A stretch of 64,000 nucleotides of DNA from Myxococcales bacterium (GTDB lineage Bacteria > Myxococcota_A > Polyangia > Nannocystales > Nannocystaceae), in contig JACKDU010000011.1 of assembly GCA_020633335.1 (NCBI GenBank), forward strand, positions 1 to 64,000, read 5' to 3'. Below, piece by piece: positions 51,230 through 60,427 of the stretch (position 1 is its first letter; every line of letters starts with the position of its first letter). The notes beneath the pieces are model-generated. The model made no database searches and was not told the DNA's origin. It worked only from the letters and a program-made list of their open reading frames with translations. Position numbers and translations under genes: made by a program.

Positions 51230-52759
51230 CTAAAGCCGCTCGTCGGGCGGGAGATCGATCGACCAGAGGCTCGCGCCCTCGCGGTCGCGCAGGGTCACGC
51301 TCAGGACCCCGCCCGCGCTGATCTCGAGCTCGCCGAAGAACTGGAGGCCGGCGGTCGGCGGCAGGTTGGCCTCGCCCGGCGCCGGCGCCTTGATGAAGCG
51401 GAGCTCGGGGCCGAAGGTCGGGTCGAGCGGGCTCGGGCCGAAGGTGCCGGCGTGGAGCGGCCCCGACACGAACTCCCAGAAGGGGTCGAAGTCGCCGAAG
51501 ATCGCCCGCGTCGGGTCGTAGCGGTGGGCCGCCGTGTAGTGGACGTCGGCGGTGAGCCAGACGACGTTGGCGACGCCCCGCGCCTTGAGCTCGGCGAGGA
51601 GGCGGGCGAGCTCGTGCTCGCGCCCGCGGGGCGGCCCCGCGTCGCCGTTGGCGACCGCCTCGATCGCCGCCCCGTCGGCGACCACGAGGCCGAGCGGCAT
51701 GTCGGCGATCACCAGCTTCCAGAGCGCCTTCGACGAGGCGAGGCCGTCGGCGAGCCAGCGCGCCTGGTCGGCGCCGAGGATCGCGCTCGTCGGCCCCTCT
51801 GGCGCCTCCTCGAGGCCGGCGGTGTTGGGCCCGCGGAAGGAGCGCATGTCGAGGACGAAGAGGTCGCAGAGGGGACCGTAGCGGATCACCCGGTGGATCG
51901 TCTCGCCGGCGATCGCCGTGTGCTCGCGGAAGGCCTGGCGGCCGCGGGCGGCGAGGACGTCGACCTCGCGGACCTGGTAGCGGGGCTCGTCGTCGCCGAG
52001 GATCTCGCCGGGGTACCAGTTGTTGAGGACCTCGTGGTCGTCCCAGGCGAAGATCGTCGCCACCGTCCGGTGGAAGCGGGCGTAGTGCTCGTCGAGGAGG
52101 TTGTAGCGGTAGGCCGCGCGGAACTCGTCGATCGTCTCGGCGACCTTCTCGCGGCCGGCCATCGTCTGGTTTCGCCACTCTGTCCCATCGGCCAGCTTGA
52201 TCGTCGCCGGGATCGGGTTGTCGGCGTAGATCAGGTCGCCGCAGTGGACGAAGAGGTCGGGCGCCCGCGCGAGCATGGCCGCGTAGGTCTGGAGGCCGCC
52301 GCGGGCCGCGTCGATCCCGTAGCCCTGGCCGCAGGTGTCGCCCGACCAGAGGATCCGCAGCGGCTGGCCGCCGACCGGCGCGGTCCGCAGGAGCCCCTCG
52401 ACCGGCGCCGAGCGGGTGCGGCCGTCCTCGGCGAGGAAGCGGACCCGGTACTCGACCGCGGCCCCCGCCGGCAGGTCGCGGAGCATCGTCGTCCCGGCGA
52501 AGTCGCTCGCCGGGCCGACGCTCGGCCCGTAGACCCGGCCGCGCGCGCTGCCGGCCGACCACTCGACGACCATCGTCGCCTGCCGATCGCAGCGGCTCCA
52601 GATCAGCGCCGAGTCCTCGCCGACGTCGCCGGCGAGCGCCCCCTCGGGGATCAGCGGGCGGGCGGCGTCGCGGCGGATGAAGGCGGGAGCGCGGCCGCAG
52701 GCGGCGAGCGCCAGGCCGCCGCCGAGGATCCCCCGTCGACCGATCGGAGCGCCGCTCAT
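51230..52759 (-). CDS. PhoD-like alkaline phosphatase/phosphodiesterase
   Basis: This 509-aa exported protein of the PhoD family (metal-dependent phosphomonoesterase/phosphodiesterase) has a twin-Arg plus lipobox-like signal (GRRGILGGGLALAACG). The N-terminal PhoD Ig-like domain is about 35-125. The catalytic domain has WSGDTCGQGYG, HCGDLIYAD, FAWDDHEVLNNWYPGE, VLDMRSFRG and VWLTADVHYTAAH, matching the metal-ligand motifs including the Cys that binds iron. Its ATG overlaps the TGA of the preceding hydrolase gene, so the two are coupled. Open sequence continues upstream but lies within the hydrolase gene. Confidence 0.92.
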   Translation of the reverse strand: MSGAPIGRRGILGGGLALAACGRAPAFIRRDAARPLIPEGALAGDVGEDSALIWSRCDRQATMVVEWSAGSARGRVYGPSVGPASDFAGTTMLRDLPAGAAVEYRVRFLAEDGRTRSAPVEGLLRTAPVGGQPLRILWSGDTCGQGYGIDAARGGLQTYAAMLARAPDLFVHCGDLIYADNPIPATIKLADGTEWRNQTMAGREKVAETIDEFRAAYRYNLLDEHYARFHRTVATIFAWDDHEVLNNWYPGEILGDDEPRYQVREVDVLAARGRQAFREHTAIAGETIHRVIRYGPLCDLFVLDMRSFRGPNTAGLEEAPEGPTSAILGADQARWLADGLASSKALWKLVIADMPLGLVVADGAAIEAVANGDAGPPRGREHELARLLAELKARGVANVVWLTADVHYTAAHRYDPTRAIFGDFDPFWEFVSGPLHAGTFGPSPLDPTFGPELRFIKAPAPGEANLPPTAGLQFFGELEISAGGVLSVTLRDREGASLWSIDLPPDERL

Positions 52760-53730
52760 CGGGCCACGCGCCGGACGAACTCGGCGAATTCCTCGATCCC
52801 CGCGAGGCCCTGGCGATCGAGGAGCGCGAGGAAGTGCCAGTCGTGGACCATCCCCTCCCAGACCCGGAGCTCGACCGCGACCCCGGCCGCGCGCGCCCGA
52901 TCGGCGAAGGCGATCGCCTGGTCGCGGAGGAGCTCGAGGGAGCCGATCTGGACGAGGATCGGCGGGAGGCCGGCGAGGTCGCCGTAGATCGGCGAGACCA
53001 GCGGCTCGTCGAGGGCCGCGCCGGCGGCGTAGGAGCGGGCGAGCTCGTCGATCGTCTCGTGGTTGAGCCAGTCGATCCCGGCGTTCTCGACCATCGAGCC
53101 GCCGCGCTCGGCGAGGTCGGTCCACGGGCAGAGCATCGCCGCGCCGGCCGGCAGCGGGATCCCGCGCTCGCGGAGCGCGAGGAGGGTCGCGCCGGTGAGG
53201 CCGCCGCCGGCCGAGTCGCCGGCGATCACCAGCGACTTCGGCGAGCGCTCGCCGACCAGCTCCTGATAGGCCGCGACCGCGTCCTCGAGGCCGGCGGGGA
53301 AGGGCGCCTCGGGGGCGAGGCGGTAGTCGATCGCCACGACCTCGGCGTCGGCGAGGGCGGCGAGGCGGGCGATGAGCGGGCGGTGGGTCCGCGGCGAGCC
53401 GTAGTGGTAGGAGCCGCCGTGGAGGTAGAGCACCGCGCGCGTCGGCGCGCGCCCCTTCGGCCGGGTGCGCTCCGCCGGTCGGCCGGCGATCGTCGTCGCC
53501 GTGACCTCGACCTTGCGCATCGCCGGGTCGGCGAAGCCGATCTTCTCCATCTCGGCCCGGTGCTCGGCGACCGGCAGGGAGTCGAGGTGGAGGAAGCCGT
53601 CGCGGAGGTAGCGGACGCCGACGTGGAAGGCCCACGACCAGCGGGGCGAGGGGGTCTCGCCCCGCCGCCGCTCGCGGGTGACCGCGAGCACGCTCGCGGC
53701 GATCGTCTTCAGGGTGCCGAGGGCGCTCAT
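52756..53730 (-). CDS. Alpha/beta hydrolase (hormone-sensitive-lipase family esterase)
   Basis: This 324-aa esterase/lipase of the HSL family has the oxyanion motif LYLHGGSYHYGS (about 102-113), the nucleophile GDSAGGG (about 171-177), the PWTDL segment, and the acid/His pair late in the chain (SPIYGDL, and HDW in VHDWHFLALL). The N-terminal cap (about 1-60) has a membrane-active hydrophobic start. Substrates are probably short-chain esters, by family. ATG 53730 is chosen; the frame is open upstream but has no conserved content. Coupled to the PhoD-like gene. Confidence 0.9.
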   Translation of the reverse strand: MSALGTLKTIAASVLAVTRERRRGETPSPRWSWAFHVGVRYLRDGFLHLDSLPVAEHRAEMEKIGFADPAMRKVEVTATTIAGRPAERTRPKGRAPTRAVLYLHGGSYHYGSPRTHRPLIARLAALADAEVVAIDYRLAPEAPFPAGLEDAVAAYQELVGERSPKSLVIAGDSAGGGLTGATLLALRERGIPLPAGAAMLCPWTDLAERGGSMVENAGIDWLNHETIDELARSYAAGAALDEPLVSPIYGDLAGLPPILVQIGSLELLRDQAIAFADRARAAGVAVELRVWEGMVHDWHFLALLDRQGLAGIEEFAEFVRRVAR

Positions 53731-53789
53731 CGTGGGGGAAAGGAAGCACCGCGGCGATCGCCCGTCAAGGGCGCCATTGGCGGGCAGAT

Positions 53790-55537
53790 TCAGCGCCGCG
53801 CGAGGCGGACGAAGCGGCGCTGCTCGAGCGCGCTCGGCGGGCCCTCGCAGCGGATCGCGTCGGTGAGGAGCGCGGCCTCGTCGTCCGCGGTCCCGCCCTT
53901 GAGGGCGACGAGGCGGTGCTCGCCAGCGGCCTCGACGACCGCGAAGTGGTGCGTCGGCGGATCGCAGGGCTCGCTCGCGCAACGCCGCAGGTCCGGGATC
54001 ATCTGGGCGCGCGCGTCGTCGCCGAGGCCGAGCGCCCGCTGGAGCGCGTGGGTGAGCGGGGTCGGCGATCCGAGGGTCGCCGGAGCCTCCCGCCAGATCG
54101 GCGCCTCCTCAGGGCTCTCCCAGGGGCCCGCGGTCCAGGGAACGTCCGGCTCGATCTCGACGAGCGAGCTCGGCGGGGCGCCGCGGGGCGCGAGCGTCCG
54201 GCGATCGATCCGCAACCAGGGCGGCCAGGACCGCGGGTTGTCCATCCAGATCGTCGTGTCGGTGACGCCGAGAGGTGGGACGTCCGCGACTGTGTCGAGG
54301 GTCCGCAGGAGCGCGCCGCTCTCGGCGTCGTGGACCCGCAGGGTGCCGCCCCAGATCGCCACCTGGAACCCGACGTCGTGGACGATCTCGTCGTGGCGAT
54401 TGTCCCAGTGGGGGTCTCCTCGTCCTCCTCGTCCTCCTCGTCCTCCTCTGCGGGGACGAGGTCCAGGTGCCCGAGGCGTCGGCCGTCGCTGAGATCGAGC
54501 GCGCCGTACCCATCGCGGGTGGTGACGAGCCCCGCGCGCGAGAGCCCGGCGGGGCCGGCGATGCCCAGCGCGAGGGGCCCGTTCGTGATGCGGGTCCAGC
54601 GCACGTCCATCGCCCGCGCGTCGATGGCGACCAGCCACGTGTGAATGCCGAATTTCTGGACGTCGCTGAGCGCGAGGACGAGGCCGCCCGCGGTCGAGTG
54701 ACACGCGAAGCTGTGGAGATCGATGTCCTCAAGGTGGGCGGCGAAGCCGGGGACCAGGAGCTCCCGACGGGGCGGCGCCTGGCTGAGGCGGTAGGCGACG
54801 AGATCGTCGCCCTCGACCGCGATGATCTCGTCGTCGAGCTGGCAGTGGGCGACTGGGTCGATCGGCGCCCGCCGGACGACGGCGCCGTCGACGAGGTCGA
54901 CGAAGCGGACCTCGTACGCCACGCCGAGTGCCTCGCGGCGGTCAACGTTCGCTCGCCAACCAGGCCAGCCGTGCGGCGGCGGCCGCTCGACAGCGCCGAT
55001 CACCGCGGCCCCCTTGCCCCCGCGGTAGACCGTCTGGACGTCGGGGAAGACGCGCCGCCAGAGCTCGTCGCCGCGATCGCAGTCGAGGTCGATGACCACG
55101 CCGGCGCCCTCTCGCGGCACCTTCGGGTCGACGATGAGGCAGTGCTCGACGTCGGTGAACGGGGCCTCGGCCGGGGCGTCGATCCGGCTCAGCGGGACGT
55201 CGCGCCGCCAGAGGAGCGCGCCGCTCTGGCGATGGAAGCCGGCGAGCGGCAGCGGCTCGCCTGGTCGCTCGATCATGCCCTGCGCGATGACGATCTCTTC
55301 GCGGGTGACGAGCGATGTCTGCCAGTGATCGGGGTTGAGGTAGCAGGAGGCGCGGAGCTCGGTGCGGGCCAGGATCGCGCCCTCGGCGCTCACGCTGGTG
55401 ACATGATCCGCGCTGCAGACCAGGACGATCTCGTCGGAGATCGGCGCGACCCCCAGGAGGATCGAGCGGAGATCGTCGGGGAGCACCTTGGGGGCGCAGG
55501 CGACGAGCGCGAGGAGACCCGCGGCGAGGCGCTTCAT
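53790..55537 (-). pseudogene. Exported lipoprotein with repeat beta-strand (PQQ-like) organisation, frameshifted as read
   Basis: ATG 55537 starts a signal peptide with lipobox LLALVAC. The following 370 residues contain repeated strands with DG/GxxLW-type ends (LAGFHRQSGALLWRRDVPL, GDELWRRVFP), suggesting a PQQ-propeller-like fold. At an acidic Glu-Glu-Asp repeat encoded by GAGGAC units (about 54412-54452) the frame is lost. One extra base there continues into DPHWDNRHDEIVHDVGFQVAIWGGTLRVHD and on to the stop at 53790, giving 582 aa. The two frames carry clearly continuous propeller-like sequence. An indel in the repeat, real or consensus error, is the likely cause. Function unknown. Confidence 0.7.
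54412..54452. repeat. GAGGAC hexamer repeat at a frameshift
   Basis: About four GAGGAC units (minus strand) encode Glu-Glu-Asp repeats. The reading frame of the surrounding gene is lost within or next to this repeat. Confidence 0.7.
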
Positions 55538-55615
55538 TGCGACGAGGACAGCGCCCACGCGCCGAGGTTCCTCGCGTCGTGCGAGCGCGGCGCTGCCGAC
55601 ACGTACGCTGTGGGC

Positions 55616-58600
55616 CTAGACCGAGCGCACGCTGAGGTCGAACTCCGAGCGGGCCGCGTAGCCGTGGACCATCACGTGGACGACATCCCCGGCCCGCACG
55701 GCGAGCCGCCCGCGCTCGTTGCTGGTCGGCCCGTAGAGGCGCCAGGCGAATTGGGTGGTCGTCGGCGGCCGGCCGAAGGCGACGTAGATGTCGGCGTCGC
55801 CGGAGCCGCTGAGGGTGATCTCGAGCTCGCCGGCGACGACCGCGGTGATCGGCGCGAGGTGCTGCTCCTCGCCCTTCTGGACCACGCCGTGGAGGGCGAC
55901 GGCGATCGGCTCGGGGCGCGGCGCCGGGGCGGCGCCGGGGCGCGGCCCCGAGATCGTCAGGGTGTACTCCGACGCCTTGTAGCCGTGGACGGCGACGCCG
56001 ATCAGGGTGCCGGCGGCGACCTCGGGGATCTCGATGAGCTCGCGGCGGAGGCCGAAGTTGTCGGAGAGGAGCGCGTGGCCGCCGTCCTCGTTCGTCGCCG
56101 GCGCGCCGAGGTTGACGTAGAGGTCGGCGTCGCCGCTGCGGGTGTCGAGGATGATCGTCACCGGACCGCTCGCCTCGGCGACCACCTGGTGCTGGACGCT
56201 CGCCTTGCGCTCGACCTGGCCGCTGACCTCGAGGAGCGTGACGATCGCGCTCGGCTCCGGCGCGATCTCCTCGCCGAGCGCCCGCCGGCGCATCCCCTCG
56301 AGGCGCGCGCGGGCGGCCTCCCAGGCGCCGCGGGTGGCGAAGGCGTAGCGCCGCCCCTGATGGTTGATCAGGTGGCGGCGGCCGCTGAAGGCGGCGTGGA
56401 GGAGCTCGCAGAGCGAGGTCAGCGCCTCCGCGCTGTAGCGGCCGCCGACCGCCGAGATCACCCCGCGCTCGAGCGCCTTCTCGTTGACCATGTCCCCGAG
56501 GACAGGCGCGAAGGCGACGTCGGTGCGCCACGCGAAGTCGAAGGGGAGGGCGAGCGGGACGTAGTGGTCGGGCTTGCCGTCGGGCCGGTGCTTGACCAGG
56601 AAGGCACCGACGTTGCCGCCGTAGCGCGCCTCGACCTCGACCTGCACCTTCGCCCAGCGGCTCTGATCGTCGCGCCAGAGCGTGCGCTGGGCGAGGCGCT
56701 TGGTCCGGCCGTTCCACACGCCGGCGCCGTCCTCGGTCTCCGAGGTGAAGTTGCGGCCGGTCTGCAGCGCCTCCTTGACGAAGGGCATGTAGAGCGCGGG
56801 GTCGTCGAGGCTGACCTCGCGTTGCCCGCGGAGCGCCGCCGGGTCGAAGGTGCGGACGATCGGCTCGCCGACGTCGACCGCCCGGTAGCTCTGCCCCTGC
56901 GCCTCCATCCGCACCAGCTGGGCGAGCCAGCGGCGGCCCTTGAGGTCGAGCGAGATCTCGTAGATCTCGCGGGCGCCGGCGTCCTTGAGGACGGTGTCGA
57001 TGAAGACCGGCTCGGCCGGCGGGTCCTTGAAGTCGAGGGTGACCTCGCGGCGCATCATCGTCGGGTAGCCGCTGGGGTCGAAGACCTGGAGGCGGAGCGC
57101 GAGGTGGACGACCGCGCCCGAGAGGTCGAGGGTGACCCGGTCGCCCTCCTCGGTGCCGACGTAGAGCGGGTTGTCGTCGGCGCTCCGCTGGTCGTCGGCG
57201 ACCAGCTTGGGCCGGAAGATCTCGTCGGCCCGGTAGGTCCGGCTGGCGGTCGCGATCTCGGTGATCTCGAGCTCGTTCGGGCGGTCGCGGAAGGGGATCG
57301 TCAGGTTCGGGCCGAGGACGATCCGGTCGGGGCGGTCGTCGTCGCGGGCGCCGGCGAACTCGTCCTTCGAGAGGTTCTGCCGCCGGCCGCTGCGGGGGTC
57401 GATCATCCGGGTGTCGAGCTCGGAGAGCGAGAGGAGGATCTCGTTGAGGAGGTCGCGGGTGTAGTGGGCGGTCGAGCCGGCGGCCGAGTCGTACTCGACG
57501 ACCCCCTCGTCGCCCTCGGGGATCACGACCCCGTGCGACTCGAGGTTCGCCTTGTCGTTGCAGTGCCCGCCCCAGCTCACCCAGTCGATCCGCGCCTTGT
57601 CGACGTAGCCGTCGCCGTTCCAGTCGAAGCGGAAGTTCTTGCGGAGGTGCTCGCCCGAGGCCGCGCGGCGGAAGGTGAGGGCGGCGTCGGCCGCCAGCGG
57701 GGTCCGCCGGAGGGTGGCGAGCGCGTCGTCGCCGACGACCTCGTCGGAGCCGTCGAAGTAGTGCTTGCCCTCGAGCGCGTCGAAGTAGACCGGCCGCCGC
57801 GCGCCGTCGCCGTCGCCCGCGACGCTGAGGAGCTCGTAGGCCGGGACCAGCGAATTGAGGCTCGCCGCGGTCTCCGAGACCCGCTGTCGGCTGGCGACGT
57901 CGATCAAGCAGAGGCCGATCGAGATCTCGGCGTTGACCTCGAACATCCGGTCGCTGTTGTAGACGTACTTGTCGCGGAAGATCGCGTCGAGCTCGGCCTG
58001 GAGCTGGGCGCGCTCGCGGGCGAGGGCGGCCCGCTGGTCGTCGCTCAGGAGGCGCTCGTCGACCTTGGCGAGCTCGGCGAGGCGGAGCTCCCAGGCGTGG
58101 ATGAAGGCGGCGTCGTGGCCGAAGGAGCCGTAGCCCTTGATCTCGAATTCGTCGAATTCGAGCTCGCGGCTGTAGAGGTCGAAGATCGCGGTGTGGACCG
58201 CGTAGAGCGCCTGATCGCGGGCCGGGCCGGCGCTGTAGAGCGCGTTCGCGGCGGCCGTCGCCTCCTCGGTGAGGGCGGCGATCCGCTGGCCGACGACGGC
58301 GTTGTACTGGAAGCGGGTGTGGAGCCCGGCGATCGAGCCGGCGGCCGGGCGGAGGTGGTCCTGGTTGGCGGCGATCACCGCGGCGAGGCGGGCCGCGAAG
58401 GCGGCGGGGTCGCCCGCGAGCGCCGGGTCGGCGGCGATGAGGCCGCTCCGCGGCGAGGGGTCGGCGACCGGCGAGGGCTCGGCCCGGAGGTGGGGGGTCG
58501 CGCCGCCGCCGAGCGCGTCGGCGTCGAAGAAGCGGATCGTCGAGACCCCGTTGTCGATCGCCTGGACCTTCGCGGCGTCGTCGATCGCCTCGCCGCCGAG

Positions 58601-58663
58601 GTCTCCCTCGTCGAGGCGGAGCTTGCGGAAGGCCTCCAGGGCTGCGGGATCGATTGTCGGCAT
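55616..58663 (-). CDS. Large protein with two C-terminal pre-peptidase (PPC-like) domains and a possible transglutaminase-elicitor-like core
   Basis: This 1015-aa protein has no clear signal peptide. Residues about 140-250 are coiled and helical (DDQRAALARERAQLQAELDAIF). The centre holds an EF-hand-like FDWNGDGYVDKARID followed by WVSWGGHCNDKANLE with C368, reminiscent of the active-site segment of oomycete-type transglutaminase elicitors; this is suggestive only. The last 230 residues contain two PPC-like beta domains (DTRSGDADLYVNLGAPAT and SGSGDADIYVAFGRPPT), usually found on secreted hydrolases. ATG 58663 follows GAGGAG. Possibly a secreted enzyme or toxin-like protein exported without a classical signal. 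Confidence 0.7.
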   Translation of the reverse strand: MPTIDPAALEAFRKLRLDEGDLGGEAIDDAAKVQAIDNGVSTIRFFDADALGGGATPHLRAEPSPVADPSPRSGLIAADPALAGDPAAFAARLAAVIAANQDHLRPAAGSIAGLHTRFQYNAVVGQRIAALTEEATAAANALYSAGPARDQALYAVHTAIFDLYSRELEFDEFEIKGYGSFGHDAAFIHAWELRLAELAKVDERLLSDDQRAALARERAQLQAELDAIFRDKYVYNSDRMFEVNAEISIGLCLIDVASRQRVSETAASLNSLVPAYELLSVAGDGDGARRPVYFDALEGKHYFDGSDEVVGDDALATLRRTPLAADAALTFRRAASGEHLRKNFRFDWNGDGYVDKARIDWVSWGGHCNDKANLESHGVVIPEGDEGVVEYDSAAGSTAHYTRDLLNEILLSLSELDTRMIDPRSGRRQNLSKDEFAGARDDDRPDRIVLGPNLTIPFRDRPNELEITEIATASRTYRADEIFRPKLVADDQRSADDNPLYVGTEEGDRVTLDLSGAVVHLALRLQVFDPSGYPTMMRREVTLDFKDPPAEPVFIDTVLKDAGAREIYEISLDLKGRRWLAQLVRMEAQGQSYRAVDVGEPIVRTFDPAALRGQREVSLDDPALYMPFVKEALQTGRNFTSETEDGAGVWNGRTKRLAQRTLWRDDQSRWAKVQVEVEARYGGNVGAFLVKHRPDGKPDHYVPLALPFDFAWRTDVAFAPVLGDMVNEKALERGVISAVGGRYSAEALTSLCELLHAAFSGRRHLINHQGRRYAFATRGAWEAARARLEGMRRRALGEEIAPEPSAIVTLLEVSGQVERKASVQHQVVAEASGPVTIILDTRSGDADLYVNLGAPATNEDGGHALLSDNFGLRRELIEIPEVAAGTLIGVAVHGYKASEYTLTISGPRPGAAPAPRPEPIAVALHGVVQKGEEQHLAPITAVVAGELEITLSGSGDADIYVAFGRPPTTTQFAWRLYGPTSNERGRLAVRAGDVVHVMVHGYAARSEFDLSVRSV
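56489..56506. repeat. Dispersed palindrome copy in the PPC-domain gene
   Basis: CATGTCC-CCGA-GGACAGG, perfect core inverted repeat inside a coding region. Confidence 0.65.
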
Positions 58664-58816
58664 CGGCGTCGGCTCCTCGGCCCCGCAGTCAATCACCCTT
58701 TGCGGGCGAGGGCCAGGGTCGCGGCCGCGCAAGATCCGCGAGCGCGCGCCCTGGCGCTCGCCCGCGGGCGCTGGCGATCACCGACGAGCAGGCCCGCGCT
58801 CGTCCGCTCGCTCGCC

Positions 58817-59887
58817 CTACCCGCAGGCGATCCGCCAGGGGCCCAGGCTCCACTCCTTGATCAGCGTCGAGAAGCCGAGGGCGAGCGCGCCCGGGCAGAC
58901 CGCGTCGGCGAGCGCCGGGCCGTCGGCGATGTCGTCGACGTACTCGACGTGGAAGACCGCCTTGCCCTGGTCGATGAAGGGGCTCAGGAGATCGCACTCG
59001 TCGTAGGCGGCGCACTCCTCGTCGAGCGCCCAGTCGAAGGCCGGCGAGAGCTCGGGGATCTGCTCGAGGTCGTTCTTGAGGCCGACCGAGAGCCCGCGCG
59101 CGTGGGCCTCGCTCGCCAGCCAGAGGTTGAACTCGAGCTGGTCGTCGGCGCTGAGCGGGAAGCCGGTGGCGTTGAGGAAGCCGTCGACGTTGTCGGGCTC
59201 GACGCCGTCGCAGCCGCGGCTCTGCGCGAGGTCCATGCGCGCGGCCTGGACCGCCCGGACGCCGGGGTCGCGGATGTCGAGCCAGCGCTCGCCCGGCCAG
59301 CCGTCGAGGGGATCGCCGAGCGCCGCCATCGGGAAGTCGCCGGCGTCCGGGCGCCACTCCTCGTAGGAGCCGGCGCTGAAGTAGCAGATCACCGCCCGGC
59401 CGGCGCCCTTGAGCGTCGCCAGCTCGGCGTCGGTGAGCTCGAAGAGGTCGACGTCGTACATCGCCACGTCGAAGGAGGTGTCGATCGCCTCGCCGTCGAT
59501 CTGCCACTGCCACGAGGTGCCGGGGGGCGGGCACCAGAGGCCCGGGGCGGGATCGTCCGAGCCGCAGGCGCCCTGGCCGGGCGGCGAGGTGTCGCTCTCG
59601 CTCTCGCTCCCGCCCGTCCCCTGGGTCGTGGTCGTGGTCACGCCGCCGGTCGTGTCCGCGCCGCTGGTCGCGGACGACGCGTCGCCGCTCGAGGCTGTCC
59701 CCCCGTCACCTGTCGTCGTCGGCCCCCCGCTCGCGTCGCCGCTGCCGCCGCCGGAGGTCGAGGCTGAGGTGCCGCTGGCGCTCGCCGAGGTGGCGCCAGC
59801 GCTGCTCTCTCCGGCCCCGGAGTCCCCGCAGGCGGGGAGGAGCGCGGCCACGACGAGGGAGATGGAGGTGCGATGCAGGCTTCGCAT
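58817..59887 (-). CDS. Lipoprotein with GH114-like (endo-alpha-1,4-polygalactosaminidase family) TIM-barrel domain
   Basis: This 356-aa protein has a signal peptide with lipobox LLPAC and a Ser/Thr/Gly linker (about 22-100). The catalytic-like domain (about 110-356) begins WQWQIDGE and contains FDVAMYDVDLFEL, VICYFSAGSYEEWRPD, MDLAQSRGCDGVEPDNVDGF and LSVGLKNDLEQIPEL, matching the GH114 family with its conserved Asp and Glu positions (DGVEPDN). GH114 enzymes cut alpha-1,4-galactosamine polymers such as Pel. A predatory bacterium could use it against biofilm polysaccharide (inference). TACGAT sits 6 nt before ATG 59887, suggesting leaderless transcription. Confidence 0.87.
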   Translation of the reverse strand: MRSLHRTSISLVVAALLPACGDSGAGESSAGATSASASGTSASTSGGGSGDASGGPTTTGDGGTASSGDASSATSGADTTGGVTTTTTQGTGGSESESDTSPPGQGACGSDDPAPGLWCPPPGTSWQWQIDGEAIDTSFDVAMYDVDLFELTDAELATLKGAGRAVICYFSAGSYEEWRPDAGDFPMAALGDPLDGWPGERWLDIRDPGVRAVQAARMDLAQSRGCDGVEPDNVDGFLNATGFPLSADDQLEFNLWLASEAHARGLSVGLKNDLEQIPELSPAFDWALDEECAAYDECDLLSPFIDQGKAVFHVEYVDDIADGPALADAVCPGALALGFSTLIKEWSLGPWRIACG

Positions 59888-59893
59888 CCTGCG

Positions 59894-59899
59894 ATCGTA
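59894..59899 (-). promoter_or_regulatory. Putative leaderless -10 box (TACGAT)
   Basis: TACGAT on the minus strand ends 6 nt before the ATG at 59887. No ribosome site lies between. Confidence 0.45.
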
Positions 59900-59959
59900 G
59901 AGACCCGGAAGGTGGCCGTCGATTGCTGTTTTTCCGGCTGCGCGGCGGCCTTCATCGCG

Positions 59960-59965
59960 TATCAT
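59960..59965 (+). promoter_or_regulatory. Putative -10 box (TATCAT) of the cytochrome c gene
   Basis: TATCAT would give a leader of about 30 nt containing GGAG about 7 nt before the ATG at 60002. Divergent from the GH114-like gene. Confidence 0.45.
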
Positions 59966-60001
59966 CCGCAGCCGACCACCACGGAAGACCTGGAGTATCG
60001 A

Positions 60002-60340
60002 ATGCGCCCCTTGATCGCCGCCGCCGCCATCCTCATCGCCGCCGTCGCCTCGCAAGCCTGTGGCGAGTCGGACGCTGACAAGATCCTCGCCCTCTCTGGC
60101 AACTCGGCCAACGGCGGGACCGTCTACACCGCCCAGTGCGCCGTCTGCCACATGGCCGACGGGACCGGCAACGCCGACGCCAACTACCCCTCGCTGGTCG
60201 AGCACGCGATGCACGAGAGCGACATGGACATCGTCGAGGTGATCCTCGAGGGCGAGGGCGCGATGCCCGAGTTCCGCTCGAAGCTCAGCGACCAGGAGAT
60301 CGCCGATCTCCTCGCTTACATCCGCGCGACCTTCGGCTAG
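60002..60340 (+). CDS. Small cytochrome c lipoprotein
   Basis: This 112-aa class I cytochrome c has a signal peptide ending in lipobox VASQAC, so it is membrane-anchored in the periplasm. One haem site CAVCH (about residues 46-50) and the distal Met ligand in GAMPEF are present, with the C-terminal helix LSDQEIADLLAYIRATF as in the cytochrome_CBB3 type. It would carry electrons between periplasmic complexes. The oxidase or reductase partner is not in the window. ATG 60002 has GGAG upstream. Confidence 0.92.
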   Translation: MRPLIAAAAILIAAVASQACGESDADKILALSGNSANGGTVYTAQCAVCHMADGTGNADANYPSLVEHAMHESDMDIVEVILEGEGAMPEFRSKLSDQEIADLLAYIRATFG

Positions 60341-60427
60341 CGCCGGGCCGCCTGGGCGGAGCTGCACCGAGACCTCACGGGGGCGCGCGTCGCCGCCGTG
60401 GGGTCTCGTCGTCGTCGGAGCATGTAG

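Noticed and set aside
54275..59767. A 5.5-kb open frame on the plus strand
   Set aside because: It is antisense to the lipoprotein, PPC-domain and GH114-like genes, which have clear motifs. Its composition (Ala/Arg/Asp/Glu/Gly/Leu/Val only) is the mirror of GC-rich coding sequence.
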